This document shows positions 26,380 to 35,279 of a stretch of DNA of 64,000 nt, piece by piece. Origin of the DNA: Pilimelia columellifera (GTDB lineage Bacteria > Actinomycetota > Actinomycetes > Mycobacteriales > Micromonosporaceae); NCBI RefSeq assembly GCF_039532605.1, contig NZ_BAAARY010000007.1, positions 62,001 to 126,000 of the forward strand, read 5' to 3'. A program made the position numbers and the translations under genes. Numbering within the stretch: the stretch's first letter is position 1; every line of letters starts with the position of its first letter. Under the pieces are notes generated by a model that worked only from the letters and a program-made list of their open reading frames with translations, had not been told where the DNA came from and searched no databases.

Positions 26380-28983
26380 GTGTGGATGACGCTGCTCACC
26401 GAGGCCGTGTTCGGCGTGGTCCTCGTCAGCGTTCTTTGGGGTTACCTGCGGGACCGCGACCCCATCAAACGCGACGTCATGCTGGTCTTCTCAGCCGTCG
26501 CAGCGCTCTTTCTGCTCGGGCTGGTACGCCTGCTCACCGGGGCCGACCCACCGTCCTGGCTCCAGCTCGCCGCGACCGTCCTACTGTTGGGCCAGCCCTA
26601 TCTGACGCTGCGGTTGGTAGCGCGGGTCCGTCCGGTGCCCCGGGCCGCCAGCGTCGCGGTGCTCGCAGGATGGATCGCCAGCGCGGCCGTCATGTTGACC
26701 CTCGTCGGCGACTCGCCGGCGCCACCAGTGGTGGTTCTCGGGGTGGTGACGGTCTTCGCCGGGGGCGAGTTGCTGTCCGCCTGGTTCTTCGCCACCGCCG
26801 CCCGCGGACGCACCGGCTCGTCCCGGGTCCGGTTGGTCCTCGCCGCGGCCGGCACCGCCCTGTTCGCGGTGGCGCTGCTCACGGCCGGCGCCGGTGCCAG
26901 TCGCGAGGCCCGGGTCATCGCCCTGCTCTCCGCCGTGTCCTACCTGTTGGCGTTCGTCCCGCCGGGCTGGCTGCGCCGGTCCTGGTCCCGCGGCGCGGCG
27001 TACCAGCTGACCATCGGCCTGCTCAACGCGCCAGCCGAGTCGGCGGCGGCGACCTGGCGCCGCTACGCCGACGAGGTCGCGGCGCTGACCTCAAGCGAGG
27101 CGGTCGTGGTCCTGATCCCCGGGCCACGCGGGCAGGCACTCATCGCCGCCCAGCACGGCGCCGGGCTGACGTGCCCGGACGGCATCACCGCCGGCTCGGT
27201 CGAACAGCTCTCGCAGACCCGGGCCAGCGCCAGCATCGATCTGCGGACGCCCGGCGACACCCTGGCCCACCTGCTCAACGTCACACAGCGGTACGCCGTC
27301 ACCGCGCCCATCCCGCTGCCCGACCAGAGCCGGGGCGCGCTCATCCTGCTGGACGCCAACCGCACCCTGTTCAGCGAGGACGACATCGCGCTCTTCGGCG
27401 AGCTGGGCGCCGAAGCCGCGCTGATCGCCGAACGCCATGCCCTCACCTCGCAACTCGCCGCCGCGGCGAAGGCCGCCGCCGCGGCCAGCACCGCGAAGAG
27501 CCACTTCGTCGCCAACATGAGCCACGAGCTGCGGACCCCGCTCAACGCGATCATCGGATTCAGCGACCTCATGCGCGACGAGCCAACGGCCGACCACTCG
27601 TTACGGATCGTCCCCGCCGAGTGGATCGACCACATCCACGTCAGCGGCCAGCACCTGCTCGCGCTCATCAACGACGTGCTCGACCTGGCCAAGATCGAGG
27701 CTGGGAAGATCGAGCTGCGGCCGGTGCTGGTGAACGCGGCCACGATCGTCGACGACGTCGTGGCGGCCGTCCGGCCGCTCGTCGAAAGCAAGCGGCTCAA
27801 CATCCACGTCGCCGTCCCGCCGTTGGACATCCGCGCGGACCTGACCCGACTTCGCCAGATCCTCACCAATCTCCTGTCGAACGCCATCAAGTTCACCCCG
27901 GAGAACGGCCACATCTTCGTGGCCGGAAGCCGGGATGGCGACACCGTCGCCCTGTCGGTCACCGACACCGGCGCCGGCATCAGCCCCACCGACCAGCAGC
28001 GGATCTTCGAGGAGTTCGAACAGGTCGGCGACCCGGCCCTGCGCAGCGCCGGCACCGGGCTCGGTCTGGCGCTGACCCGCCGGCTCGCCCAGGCCCACGG
28101 CGGCCGCGTCGAGGTGTGGTCCCGGGTCGGCCAGGGCACCCGCTTCACCGTCCACCTGCCCGCTCCGGCGCCGCAGCCGGCGCACGGCGTGGACCCCGGT
28201 CCGGAGGGAAGCGGCGGCGTCCTGATCGTCGAGGACGACCGGCCCGCGGCGGACCTGCTCGCCACCCACCTGCGTCGGGCCGGGTACCTGGTCGCGATCG
28301 CCGACACCGGTGAGAAAGGGCTCGCCCTGGCCCGCCAGATGCTCCCCGAAGTGATCCTGCTCGACATGATGCTGCCCGGTATCGACGGCTGGGAGGTGCT
28401 GTCCCGGCTGAAAGAGGACGAACGGCTCAGACACGTCCCGGTGGCGATCGTCAGCGTCATGGAGGACCACACCCTGGGGCTGACCATGGGCGCGGCGGAC
28501 TACTTCACCAAGCCGGTCAACCACGACGTTCTCGTGTCCTGGATGATCCGCCACGGCATGGTGCCGCCGATGCGGGAGCACGCCCTCATGGTGCTGGTCA
28601 TCGACGACGACCCGGCCGTGCTGACCCTGCTGGAACGCCGGCTCAGCGGCACCGGGCTGCGGGTCATCACCGCCGCCAACGGCCTGGACGGACTCCGGAT
28701 GGCGCACCGGCACGACTTCGACCTCATCATCTGCGACCTGATGATGGACGACCTCGACGGCTTCTCCGTCATCGCCAACCTCAACGAACACCCGCGCACC
28801 CGGGACATGCCCGTGCTGGTGCTCACCGCGCGCGACCTCACCGACGATGACAAAGACCGGCTGGCGGGCAAGATCCTCGGCGTGGCCGGCAAGAGCCACG
28901 ATCCGGCCGAGCTGGTTCGCGACTGGCTGCGTTACCTACGGGAGCTTCCGCAGCTGACCCAACGGGCCGACGTCGTACGCTAG
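26380..28983 (+). CDS. membrane hybrid histidine kinase with two receiver domains
   Basis: About 867 residues. Seven or so hydrophobic segments at about 1-200 form a membrane sensor. GAF-like domain at about 215-360. HisKA with MSHELRTPLNAIIGF at about 380-450, and HATPase_c with NLLSNAIKFTP, DTGAGIS and GTGLGLAL. Receiver 1 has LIVEDD, LLDMMLPGIDGW and a lysine in FTKPV; receiver 2 has VIDDDP, CDLMMDDLDG and AGKSHDP. Signals could pass kinase to one or both receivers without a DNA-binding partner. Start uncertain: GTG 26380 follows GGGGGCG at good spacing; ATG 26386 and TTG 26314 are alternatives. Confidence 0.9.
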   Translation: MWMTLLTEAVFGVVLVSVLWGYLRDRDPIKRDVMLVFSAVAALFLLGLVRLLTGADPPSWLQLAATVLLLGQPYLTLRLVARVRPVPRAASVAVLAGWIASAAVMLTLVGDSPAPPVVVLGVVTVFAGGELLSAWFFATAARGRTGSSRVRLVLAAAGTALFAVALLTAGAGASREARVIALLSAVSYLLAFVPPGWLRRSWSRGAAYQLTIGLLNAPAESAAATWRRYADEVAALTSSEAVVVLIPGPRGQALIAAQHGAGLTCPDGITAGSVEQLSQTRASASIDLRTPGDTLAHLLNVTQRYAVTAPIPLPDQSRGALILLDANRTLFSEDDIALFGELGAEAALIAERHALTSQLAAAAKAAAAASTAKSHFVANMSHELRTPLNAIIGFSDLMRDEPTADHSLRIVPAEWIDHIHVSGQHLLALINDVLDLAKIEAGKIELRPVLVNAATIVDDVVAAVRPLVESKRLNIHVAVPPLDIRADLTRLRQILTNLLSNAIKFTPENGHIFVAGSRDGDTVALSVTDTGAGISPTDQQRIFEEFEQVGDPALRSAGTGLGLALTRRLAQAHGGRVEVWSRVGQGTRFTVHLPAPAPQPAHGVDPGPEGSGGVLIVEDDRPAADLLATHLRRAGYLVAIADTGEKGLALARQMLPEVILLDMMLPGIDGWEVLSRLKEDERLRHVPVAIVSVMEDHTLGLTMGAADYFTKPVNHDVLVSWMIRHGMVPPMREHALMVLVIDDDPAVLTLLERRLSGTGLRVITAANGLDGLRMAHRHDFDLIICDLMMDDLDGFSVIANLNEHPRTRDMPVLVLTARDLTDDDKDRLAGKILGVAGKSHDPAELVRDWLRYLRELPQLTQRADVVR

Positions 28984-29759
28984 GTCAACGGGCCGAAGGC
29001 AGCCGTCGTCCGGTCCGCGTAGGCGGAGGAATCGCCGAACTCCACCGGACCCTCCCACTGCCGGGGCAATGGGTACGACGACGGCGCCACCCGCCGGACG
29101 ATCTCGTCGAGGACGGTCTCGGAGTCACCCACCCAAAGGTGCTTGGCGCCCGGCACGCCGATGATCTCGGCCTGCCGCAGCGGGGCGAACCGCTGGCGGG
29201 CCTGGTCCGGGCGCAGGTAGTCGTCGAGCTCGGGGACCAGTGCGGTCACCGGTTTCCCCGACTCCGCCCAGCGGACCAGGTCAGCGTCGGTCGAGTACCG
29301 CAGCGGCGGCGACAGCAGGATCGCCCCGGCCACGGCCGGATCGAGCCCGTGCCGCAGGACCAGATCGGTCCCGAAGGACCAACCCAACAGCCAGATGTTC
29401 GGCAGCTCGGCGAACTCGGCGTGTTCGATCGCGGCGGCCACGTCGAACCGCTCAGCGCCGGCCCGGTCGAACTCCCCCTCGCTGACCCCGCGCACGCTGG
29501 CCGTGCCCCGGGTGTTGAACCGCAGCACCGCCAGGTCCGCCAAGGCCGGCAACCGCCAGGCCGCTTTGCGCAGGAGGTGGCTGTCCATCATCCCGCCGTG
29601 GGTGGGCAGCGGGTGCAGGCATACCAGGGCGCCGACCGGGGCCCGCCCCGCGGGCGGCAACGCCAACTCGCCGACCAGGCGCAGACCGTCCGCGGTGTGC
29701 AGCTCGATGTCACGGCGCTCGCCGGGCAGGATCACGTTGGCGCGGAGGGGTGTGCTCAC
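28980..29759 (-). CDS. alpha/beta hydrolase
   Basis: A 259-residue alpha/beta-hydrolase with nucleophile elbow GWSFGTD (Ser about residue 126), oxyanion stretch HPLPTHGGMMDS, acid Asp in LVPELDDYLRP and His in GAKHLWVG. It resembles the small dienelactone-hydrolase-like serine hydrolases that precede or follow acyl-CoA dehydrogenases in actinomycetes; the substrate is unknown. GTG start. It is the last gene of a minus-strand set with the 94-residue protein and the hydroxyacyl-CoA dehydrogenase, and its stop codon overlaps that of the convergent kinase in the palindrome CTAG. Confidence 0.88.
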   Translation of the reverse strand: MSTPLRANVILPGERRDIELHTADGLRLVGELALPPAGRAPVGALVCLHPLPTHGGMMDSHLLRKAAWRLPALADLAVLRFNTRGTASVRGVSEGEFDRAGAERFDVAAAIEHAEFAELPNIWLLGWSFGTDLVLRHGLDPAVAGAILLSPPLRYSTDADLVRWAESGKPVTALVPELDDYLRPDQARQRFAPLRQAEIIGVPGAKHLWVGDSETVLDEIVRRVAPSSYPLPRQWEGPVEFGDSSAYADRTTAAFGPLT

Positions 29760-29788
29760 CCGTCCAGTGTCGCGCGTGGCCCGGCCGG

Positions 29789-30073
29789 TCAGCGTGGGGG
29801 GCGGCGGTCGCGGGCACGCCAGCAGCCGTTGTGCCAGTGCCGCCGGTCGGCCAGGTCGCCGCGCTCGTCCGCCGGCCAGCTGACCAGGTGCTGGGCGTTG
29901 GGCCGAATCTCGTGGTCACACCCAGGGCACCGGTACGTCTTCGCCGCGGCCGTCACCGGCCGGACCAGCCACTGCCCGTCACGCCACGACTCGACCCGCG
30001 CGCCGCCCGAGCGGGCCCGCGCCTGGTCCAACGGCTCGGGCCCGGGCGCGCGATGATGCCGGCGCGGACTCAC
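29789..30073 (-). CDS. small CxxC/His protein, conserved hypothetical
   Basis: 94 residues, GTG start with GAGGCGGG upstream. It has a basic N-terminus, then YRCPGCDHEI and, 30 residues on, HWHNGCWRARDRR. Two Cys in CPGC with His/Cys in HxHxxC could bind one zinc, and the layout recalls degenerate HNH/zinc-ribbon proteins. I do not recognise a function. It sits between the hydroxyacyl-CoA dehydrogenase (12 bp) and the hydrolase (29 bp) and is probably in one operon with them. Confidence 0.75.
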   Translation of the reverse strand: MSPRRHHRAPGPEPLDQARARSGGARVESWRDGQWLVRPVTAAAKTYRCPGCDHEIRPNAQHLVSWPADERGDLADRRHWHNGCWRARDRRPPR

Positions 30074-30085
30074 CGCGGGCCCGCC

Positions 30086-31732
30086 TCAGTCGGCCTGGCC
30101 CGCGCGGACGCCCGCGCCGCTGCGGGCGCCGAGCCTCCCCGCGGCGACCAGCTGACGCAGCAGCGGCGCCGGCGCCAGACCGGGCTCACGGACCTGCGCG
30201 AACAGCGCGTCCAGAACGCCCAGCGCGGTGTCGAGGCCGACGTGGTCGAGCAGGGCGATCGGCCCCATCGGGTAGCCGCAGCCGAGCGTCATCGCATGGT
30301 CGATGTCGTCGGCGGAGGCGTAGGAGTTCTCGATCATCCGGACCGCGTCGTTGAGGTACGGCATCAGCAGGGCGTGCACGATCCGGCCGGCGCGGTCCCC
30401 GCACACGACGGCGGTCTTGCCCAGAGCGGCGGAGAGGGCGACGGCGGCAGCGACCGCCGCGTCGTCGGACCGCACCGACCGGGCCACCTCCGCCAGCGGC
30501 GCCGCCGGCGCCGGCAGGGACCAACCGACGACGTCCCCGGGACGACCGGCAGCCATCGCGCAGTCGATCGTCGGGACGGTCGTCGACGTGTTGAGCAGGA
30601 CCGCCCCTGGCTTCACCGCGGCGCCCAGCTCAGCGAAGCGGGCCAGCGTCGCAGCCCGGTCCGGGGCGCCGGTGTCGATGACCAGATCGGCCTCGGCCAG
30701 GGCGTCGGCGTCGAGAACGGTGATGCCGGCGGCGGCCAGCTCCTTGGCCAGGCGGGTCGCCGTCGGGCCGGCGCCGACCACGCCCACGGCGCCGATCACG
30801 CCCGCGGCCTCGGCCTGGGTGGCGTCGCCCGGGGCGGCGGACGCGTCGGGGACGACCGTCCCAGAGCCGGGCCGGTCGTAGGTGTAGAAGCCGCGGCCGG
30901 TCTTGCGGCCCAGCAGGCCGGCGGCGACCAGCTGCGCCAGCAGCGGCGCGGGGGCGTGCCGACGGTCGCGGCCGCCCCGCTCGTACATGGTCTCCAGGAT
31001 CTGGACGGACGTGTCGAGACCGATGAGGTCGAGCAGGGCGAACGGGCCCATCGGCAGGCCACAGCCGACCCGCATCGCCGCATCGATGTCCGCACGGCTG
31101 GCGTAGCCCGACTCCAGCATCCCGACGGCCTGGTTGAGGTACCCGAACAGCAGGAAGTTCGCGATGAACCCGGCCCGGTCGCCGATCGTGACGCCAACCT
31201 TGCCGAGCCGGTCGACCAGCTCCTGGGCCCGGTCGACCACGTCATCGTCGGTGACGACAGTCCGGACGATCTCCACCAGTTTCATCACCGGCGCCGGGTT
31301 GAAGAAGTGGATGCCCACGACCCGCCCCGGCCGGCCGGCGCCAACCGCGATGTCGGTGACGCTCAGCGACGAGGTGTTGGTTGCCAGGATGGTGGCCGGC
31401 GGGCAGATCCGGTCCAGCTCGGCGAAGAGGCTCTGTTTGATCTCCAACCGCTCGGGCACGGCCTCGATGACCAGATCAGCCGTGGCCAGGGACTCCAGAC
31501 CGGTGGCGAAGGAGACCCGGCCCAGCAGGGCGTCACGGTCCGGCTCGCTGAGCCGACCCCGCGCCACGGCGCGGTCGGTGGATCGGGTCAGCGCGGCCCG
31601 GCCACGTTCCAGGGCGTCCTCAGTGATCTCGACGGCGATGACGTCGACGCCGTTGCGGGCGAACACCTCAACGATGCCGGCGCCCATGGTTCCCAGGCCG
31701 ATGACCCCTACTACGCCGATGCCGTCCGTCAC
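30086..31732 (-). CDS. 3-hydroxyacyl-CoA dehydrogenase, double-module (PaaH-like)
   Basis: About 548 residues. The first Rossmann domain has VIGLGTMGAGIVEVF, followed by the NTSSLSVTDIA and GIHFFNPAPVMKLVEI active-site motifs (catalytic His) and a full helical C-terminal domain (to about 300). A second, shortened Rossmann-like part (VGAGPTATRLAKEL) lacks the glycine spacing for good NAD binding, and is followed by a second C-terminal domain. This fits the fused 3-hydroxybutyryl/3-hydroxyadipyl-CoA dehydrogenases. I chose GTG at 31732 because GAGGAGG lies upstream; longer starts lack one. Confidence 0.9.
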   Translation of the reverse strand: MTDGIGVVGVIGLGTMGAGIVEVFARNGVDVIAVEITEDALERGRAALTRSTDRAVARGRLSEPDRDALLGRVSFATGLESLATADLVIEAVPERLEIKQSLFAELDRICPPATILATNTSSLSVTDIAVGAGRPGRVVGIHFFNPAPVMKLVEIVRTVVTDDDVVDRAQELVDRLGKVGVTIGDRAGFIANFLLFGYLNQAVGMLESGYASRADIDAAMRVGCGLPMGPFALLDLIGLDTSVQILETMYERGGRDRRHAPAPLLAQLVAAGLLGRKTGRGFYTYDRPGSGTVVPDASAAPGDATQAEAAGVIGAVGVVGAGPTATRLAKELAAAGITVLDADALAEADLVIDTGAPDRAATLARFAELGAAVKPGAVLLNTSTTVPTIDCAMAAGRPGDVVGWSLPAPAAPLAEVARSVRSDDAAVAAAVALSAALGKTAVVCGDRAGRIVHALLMPYLNDAVRMIENSYASADDIDHAMTLGCGYPMGPIALLDHVGLDTALGVLDALFAQVREPGLAPAPLLRQLVAAGRLGARSGAGVRAGQAD

Positions 31733-31870
31733 TGTCCGCCTCCTCGAGAGCTTTGATCGGTCGCAGTCTCCCATGCCTACGTTGGCCGGCCCGGGGCGCG
31801 GTGAGCGCGTTAGTGGCATCGATTGTCGATTTGGCACCGCGTCCAGGAATCGTCATGGACACTGCCTGGC

Positions 31871-32695
31871 ATGCGCCTGCGGAAGAGCATCGTCATCGCG
31901 GCCGTCATCACGGTCATCACCGGCGCCTCGGTGGCAGTCCATGCCAACCGGCAGCCTGACGGGTGTGCGGTGAGCGGGTACGACCGGACCGTTCTCGACG
32001 ACGGGCCCGTCATGTATCTGCCCCTCGGCGCCGACGACCATGACTGCCCCGGCGCCGACACGCTCCGACAGGTCGGCGAAGCGGCCCCGGGGACGCTGCC
32101 GAACGGCGACGCCGCCCTGGTGTTCGACGGCGTCAGCCAGTACGCCGAGGTGGGCGACACAGCGCAGCTCAGCGTCGCCACCACCGGATCGTTGACGATC
32201 GAGGCGTGGCTGCGCCCGGACACGCTCCAGTTCCCCCGCGCCGAGGGCGCGGGCTACGTGCATTGGCTGGCCAAGGGCGAGGCGGATCAGCAGGAGTACG
32301 TGGCCCGGATGTACTCACAGCTCAACGGGGAAGGCCGCCCGAACCGGCTCTCCGGCTATGCGTTCAACGCCGCCGGCGGGTTCGGCGTCGGCAGCTACGC
32401 CCAGGAGCCGGTCACCGTCGGCGAGTGGATCCACTACGGACTGGTGATCACGACGGATCGCAGCCCGGGGAATCTGATGGGCCACACCGCGTTGGTGGTC
32501 AACGGCGTCCGCCGCGACCAGGACTCGCTGGCCGAGCTGCGGATCAGACCAGCCGACGGCGACGCGCCGCTGCGGATCGGCGGCAACCTCCACTCGTTCT
32601 TCCATGGCGCGATCGGCAAGGTCGCCATCTATGACCGGGCGTTGACGGCTCTGGAGCTGGCCGAGCACCACGAAGCCATGGGCGCCGCGTCCTGA
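31871..32695 (+). CDS. secreted LamG-domain (concanavalin A-like) protein
   Basis: 274 residues. An N-terminal hydrophobic segment (about 5-22) acts as signal peptide or anchor, and the rest is one LamG/Laminin-G-3 beta-sandwich. Telltale phrases are ALVFDGVSQYAEVGD, LTIEAWLRPDTLQ, WIHYGLVITTD and the C-terminal AIGKVAIYDRALTALEL. Such domains bind glycans or proteins outside the cell. It stands alone, divergent from the dehydrogenase operon and convergent with nucS. The ATG at 31871 matches the start of the signal sequence. Confidence 0.85.
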   Translation: MRLRKSIVIAAVITVITGASVAVHANRQPDGCAVSGYDRTVLDDGPVMYLPLGADDHDCPGADTLRQVGEAAPGTLPNGDAALVFDGVSQYAEVGDTAQLSVATTGSLTIEAWLRPDTLQFPRAEGAGYVHWLAKGEADQQEYVARMYSQLNGEGRPNRLSGYAFNAAGGFGVGSYAQEPVTVGEWIHYGLVITTDRSPGNLMGHTALVVNGVRRDQDSLAELRIRPADGDAPLRIGGNLHSFFHGAIGKVAIYDRALTALELAEHHEAMGAAS

Positions 32696-32723
32696 CGGGG
32701 CGCAACGTTCTGCTGAGGAGCGG

Positions 32724-33383
32724 TCAGAAGAGGGTGAGTTCGTCGCGTTCGATCCCGCGTAGCTTGTCGTAGTCGACAACCACGCAACGGATACCCCGGT
32801 CCGTGGCCAACACGCGTGCCTGCGGCTTGATCTCCTGGGCGACGAACACCCCGACCACCGGGGTGAGCAGCGGGTCCCGGTTCAGCAACTCCAGGTAGCG
32901 GGTGAGCTGTTCGACGCCGTCGATGTCGCCACGGCGTTTGACCTCCACGGCGACCGACCCGCCGAGCCCGTCCCGACAGAGCAGGTCGACCGGACCGATA
33001 GCGGTCATGTGCTCGCGCCGGACCAGGCTGTAGCCGGCCCCCAGCGACTCCGGCGAGGCTGCCAGCAGCTCTTGCAGGTGCGCCTCGACGCCGTCCTTGA
33101 CCAGGCCGGGATCGATTCCCAGCTCGTACGAGGTGTCCTGGTAGATCTCCTCCAGGGTGATGAGCAGCTGCTCGCCGCCCTTGTTGACCACCCGCCACAC
33201 CCCGGGCGCCTCCTCAAGGCGGCACGGCGGGCTCATCCAGTTCAAGGGCTTGTAGGCGCGGTCGTCAGCGTGGATCGACACCGAGCCGTCCGCTTTGATC
33301 ATCAGGAGTCGGGTGGCCGACGGCAGATGCGCCGAGAGCCGTCCGACGTAGTCCACCGAGCACCGCGCAATCACCAACCGCAC
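32724..33383 (-). CDS. nucS: mismatch-specific endonuclease NucS (EndoMS)
   Basis: 219 residues, the size of mycobacterial NucS, which replaces MutS/MutL in actinobacteria by cutting both strands at mismatches. The catalytic set is present: Asp133 in GPVDLLCRDG and Glu147-x-Lys149 in VAVEVKRRGDID. The C-terminus DELTLF is a beta-clamp-binding peptide like those of other NucS proteins. The start is GTG at 33383 (VRLVIARCSVDYVGRL); the open frame continues upstream with no homology. It follows the pentapeptide-repeat gene by 67 bp. Confidence 0.94.
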   Translation of the reverse strand: MRLVIARCSVDYVGRLSAHLPSATRLLMIKADGSVSIHADDRAYKPLNWMSPPCRLEEAPGVWRVVNKGGEQLLITLEEIYQDTSYELGIDPGLVKDGVEAHLQELLAASPESLGAGYSLVRREHMTAIGPVDLLCRDGLGGSVAVEVKRRGDIDGVEQLTRYLELLNRDPLLTPVVGVFVAQEIKPQARVLATDRGIRCVVVDYDKLRGIERDELTLF

Positions 33384-33450
33384 CCCGGGAGCGTAGCGGC
33401 CCGGCGCAGCGAGCCCGCCGGTGCCATGCTGGGAGCCGGGTTCGAGGTCC

Positions 33451-34344
33451 TCACCGCCGCCGGCCTGGCCGCCGCCCCGGCGAGTACTTCGCCTCTGTGG
33501 CGTCGGCGCCGCCGGGGGCCGGCGGGCTGGACCAGCTGAGCGGCCGGCGCAGACCTGCCGGCACCCGGGTGGCCGCGTCGCCGCCCGCGGCGTCGACCTG
33601 CGGCTGGGTAAGGAAGATGCTGGTGCTGAGGTCGGCGCCACGCAGGTCAGCGCCGCGCAGGTCCGCGCCGGCGAGATCCGCGCGGCGCAGGTCGGCCCGC
33701 CCCAGCCGGGCCCTGATGAGGTAGGCGCCCCGCAGGTTCGCGCCGCGCAGGTCAGCGCCCCGCAGATCAGCCCCGATGAGGTCCGCGCCGCGACGCTCAG
33801 GTCCGCGGCGCCCGGCCCGGGTCAGCTCGCTCGCCCGGACCAGCAGCACGCTGCTGCTGGCCCAGCGCCCGGACACGTCCGCCGCCACCAGCTGGTCCGC
33901 CGGCAGAGCGGTCATCGCCTGGGTGGCGGCCAGCTCCCGGCGCAGATCCGGCAGCAACGGCCGCGCGTCCGGCAGCGCGAGCGCCGCCGTCAGGTGCCAG
34001 AGCAGCTCGTGCAACTGACGCATGACCGCGAACGCGTCGAACATCAGCGGCGCCGTCGCCGGCGCCTGGCGCCAGTCCCGCCCACCGAAGGTGACCTGGG
34101 CGACCTGCTGGCCCGCCCCGAAGCAGTCGAAGGCGACACAGCCCGCGAAACCCCGCTGCGGCAGGCTCGCATGGATCCCGCAGCGGAAGTCCGGCGCCAG
34201 GTTGCGGCAGGGCTGCCCTGCGGGTTTGTCGACAGCGAAGTCGGCCGACGCGGCGAAGGCCGTCGCCACACAGCACAACGCGAAGCACCGCCGGCAGTCG
34301 GCGCGCAGCCGATCGGAGTCAACGGCTGGCTGGCGTCGCGACAT
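33451..34344 (-). CDS. pentapeptide-repeat protein with Cys-rich N-terminus
   Basis: 297 residues, with AGGAGGCGCC right before the ATG. The N-terminal part (1-90) has eight Cys (17, 20, 24, 25, 46, 55, 69, 74), including CRRCFALCC. A helical middle (about 100-180) is followed by about 11 pentapeptide repeats A(D/N)LRG at 186-240, then IFLTQPQVDAAGGDAAT and a basic tail. Pentapeptide beta-helices can mimic DNA (MfpA/Qnr) or serve as scaffolds; here too few repeats exist for a gyrase-protecting coil. It is divergent from an ABC-2 exporter across 83 bp. Confidence 0.88.
   Translation of the reverse strand: MSRRQPAVDSDRLRADCRRCFALCCVATAFAASADFAVDKPAGQPCRNLAPDFRCGIHASLPQRGFAGCVAFDCFGAGQQVAQVTFGGRDWRQAPATAPLMFDAFAVMRQLHELLWHLTAALALPDARPLLPDLRRELAATQAMTALPADQLVAADVSGRWASSSVLLVRASELTRAGRRGPERRGADLIGADLRGADLRGANLRGAYLIRARLGRADLRRADLAGADLRGADLRGADLSTSIFLTQPQVDAAGGDAATRVPAGLRRPLSWSSPPAPGGADATEAKYSPGRRPGRRR
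33625..33789 (-). repeat. DNA encoding 11 pentapeptide repeats
   Basis: A 15-bp periodic sequence, on the minus strand GCC GAC CTG CGC GGC-like units, encoding residues 186-240 of the pentapeptide-repeat protein. Confidence 0.8.
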
Positions 34345-34427
34345 GGCGCCTCCTCATGAGTCGAACGCGGGGATCGACCGTCCGGGGCGCCGCGGGGGCG
34401 CCACCAACCCCGGTGCATAGTGACCGC

Positions 34428-35279
34428 ATGGCTGGACAGGGGGCTATCCGCGTGCGGGGCCTACGCAAGACGTACGGGTCGCGGGCGGCCGTCGACGACG
34501 TGGACCTGGACGTGCGGTCCGGCGAGGTGTTCGCCCTGCTCGGGCCCAACGGCGCCGGCAAGACGACGATGGTGGAGATCCTCGAAGGATACCGGCAGCG
34601 GGACGCCGGCGAGGTCAGCGTCCTGGGCCAGGATCCCGCCAACGCCGGTCGGGGTTGGCGGGCCCGGGTCGGCATCGTGTTGCAGGGCACCGGCGAGTTC
34701 GAGGAGCTGACGGTCCGGGAGGTCGTCACCCACTTCGCCGGCCTCTACCCCGATGCCGACGACCCGGCCACGGTCATCGCCCTGGTGGGCCTGTCCGACA
34801 AGGCGAACGCCCGCACCAGGACCCTGTCGGGCGGGCAGAAACGACGACTCGACGTGGCCCTGGGCATCGTCGGTCGGCCCGAGCTGCTGTTCCTCGACGA
34901 GCCGACCACCGGGTTCGATCCGGCGGCCCGGCACGAGTTCTGGGAGCTGATCCGGCGCCTGGCCGCCAACGGAACCACCATCCTGCTCACCACCCACTAC
35001 CTGGAGGAGGCCGAGGCGCTGGCCGACCGGGTCGGGGTCATCGTGGCGGGGCGGATCGTCGCGGTGGACACCACCGAAGCGCTCGGCGGCCGGCAGGACG
35101 CCCCGGCGACGGTGACGTGGCAGCGGCCCGACGGCGCCGTCGAGACCGCGGACACCCATACCCCCACCGCGCTGGTGGCTGAGCTTGCCGTCCGGTACGG
35201 CGGTGAGGCGCCCGGCCTGACGGTCTCCCGCCCCACTCTCGAAGACGTCTACCTGAGCATGATCGGAGCTGGCCGGTGA
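34428..35279 (+). CDS. ABC-2 type exporter, ATP-binding protein
   Basis: 283 residues: Walker A GPNGAGKTT, Q-loop in VLQGTGEFEELTVREVV, signature LSGGQKRR, Walker B LLFLDEPTTGFD, and His switch LTTHYLEEAE. The C-terminal 60 residues are the extra domain of DrrA-type ATPases (RPTLEDVYLSMIGA). It pairs with the overlapping permease gene to export a drug, lipid or polysaccharide; the substrate is not evident. I chose the ATG at 34428; the frame opens at 34356 without a ribosome site. Confidence 0.92.
   Translation: MAGQGAIRVRGLRKTYGSRAAVDDVDLDVRSGEVFALLGPNGAGKTTMVEILEGYRQRDAGEVSVLGQDPANAGRGWRARVGIVLQGTGEFEELTVREVVTHFAGLYPDADDPATVIALVGLSDKANARTRTLSGGQKRRLDVALGIVGRPELLFLDEPTTGFDPAARHEFWELIRRLAANGTTILLTTHYLEEAEALADRVGVIVAGRIVAVDTTEALGGRQDAPATVTWQRPDGAVETADTHTPTALVAELAVRYGGEAPGLTVSRPTLEDVYLSMIGAGR

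Noticed and set aside
29750..31756. 668-codon plus-strand open frame antisense to the double hydroxyacyl-CoA dehydrogenase
   Set aside because: Antisense shadow of a well-supported gene; no recognisable domain and it runs through gene boundaries.
33384..33641. N-terminal extension of the NucS frame
   Set aside because: Reads antisense-like repetitive codons of the pentapeptide gene end; homologous proteins begin at the GTG at 33383.
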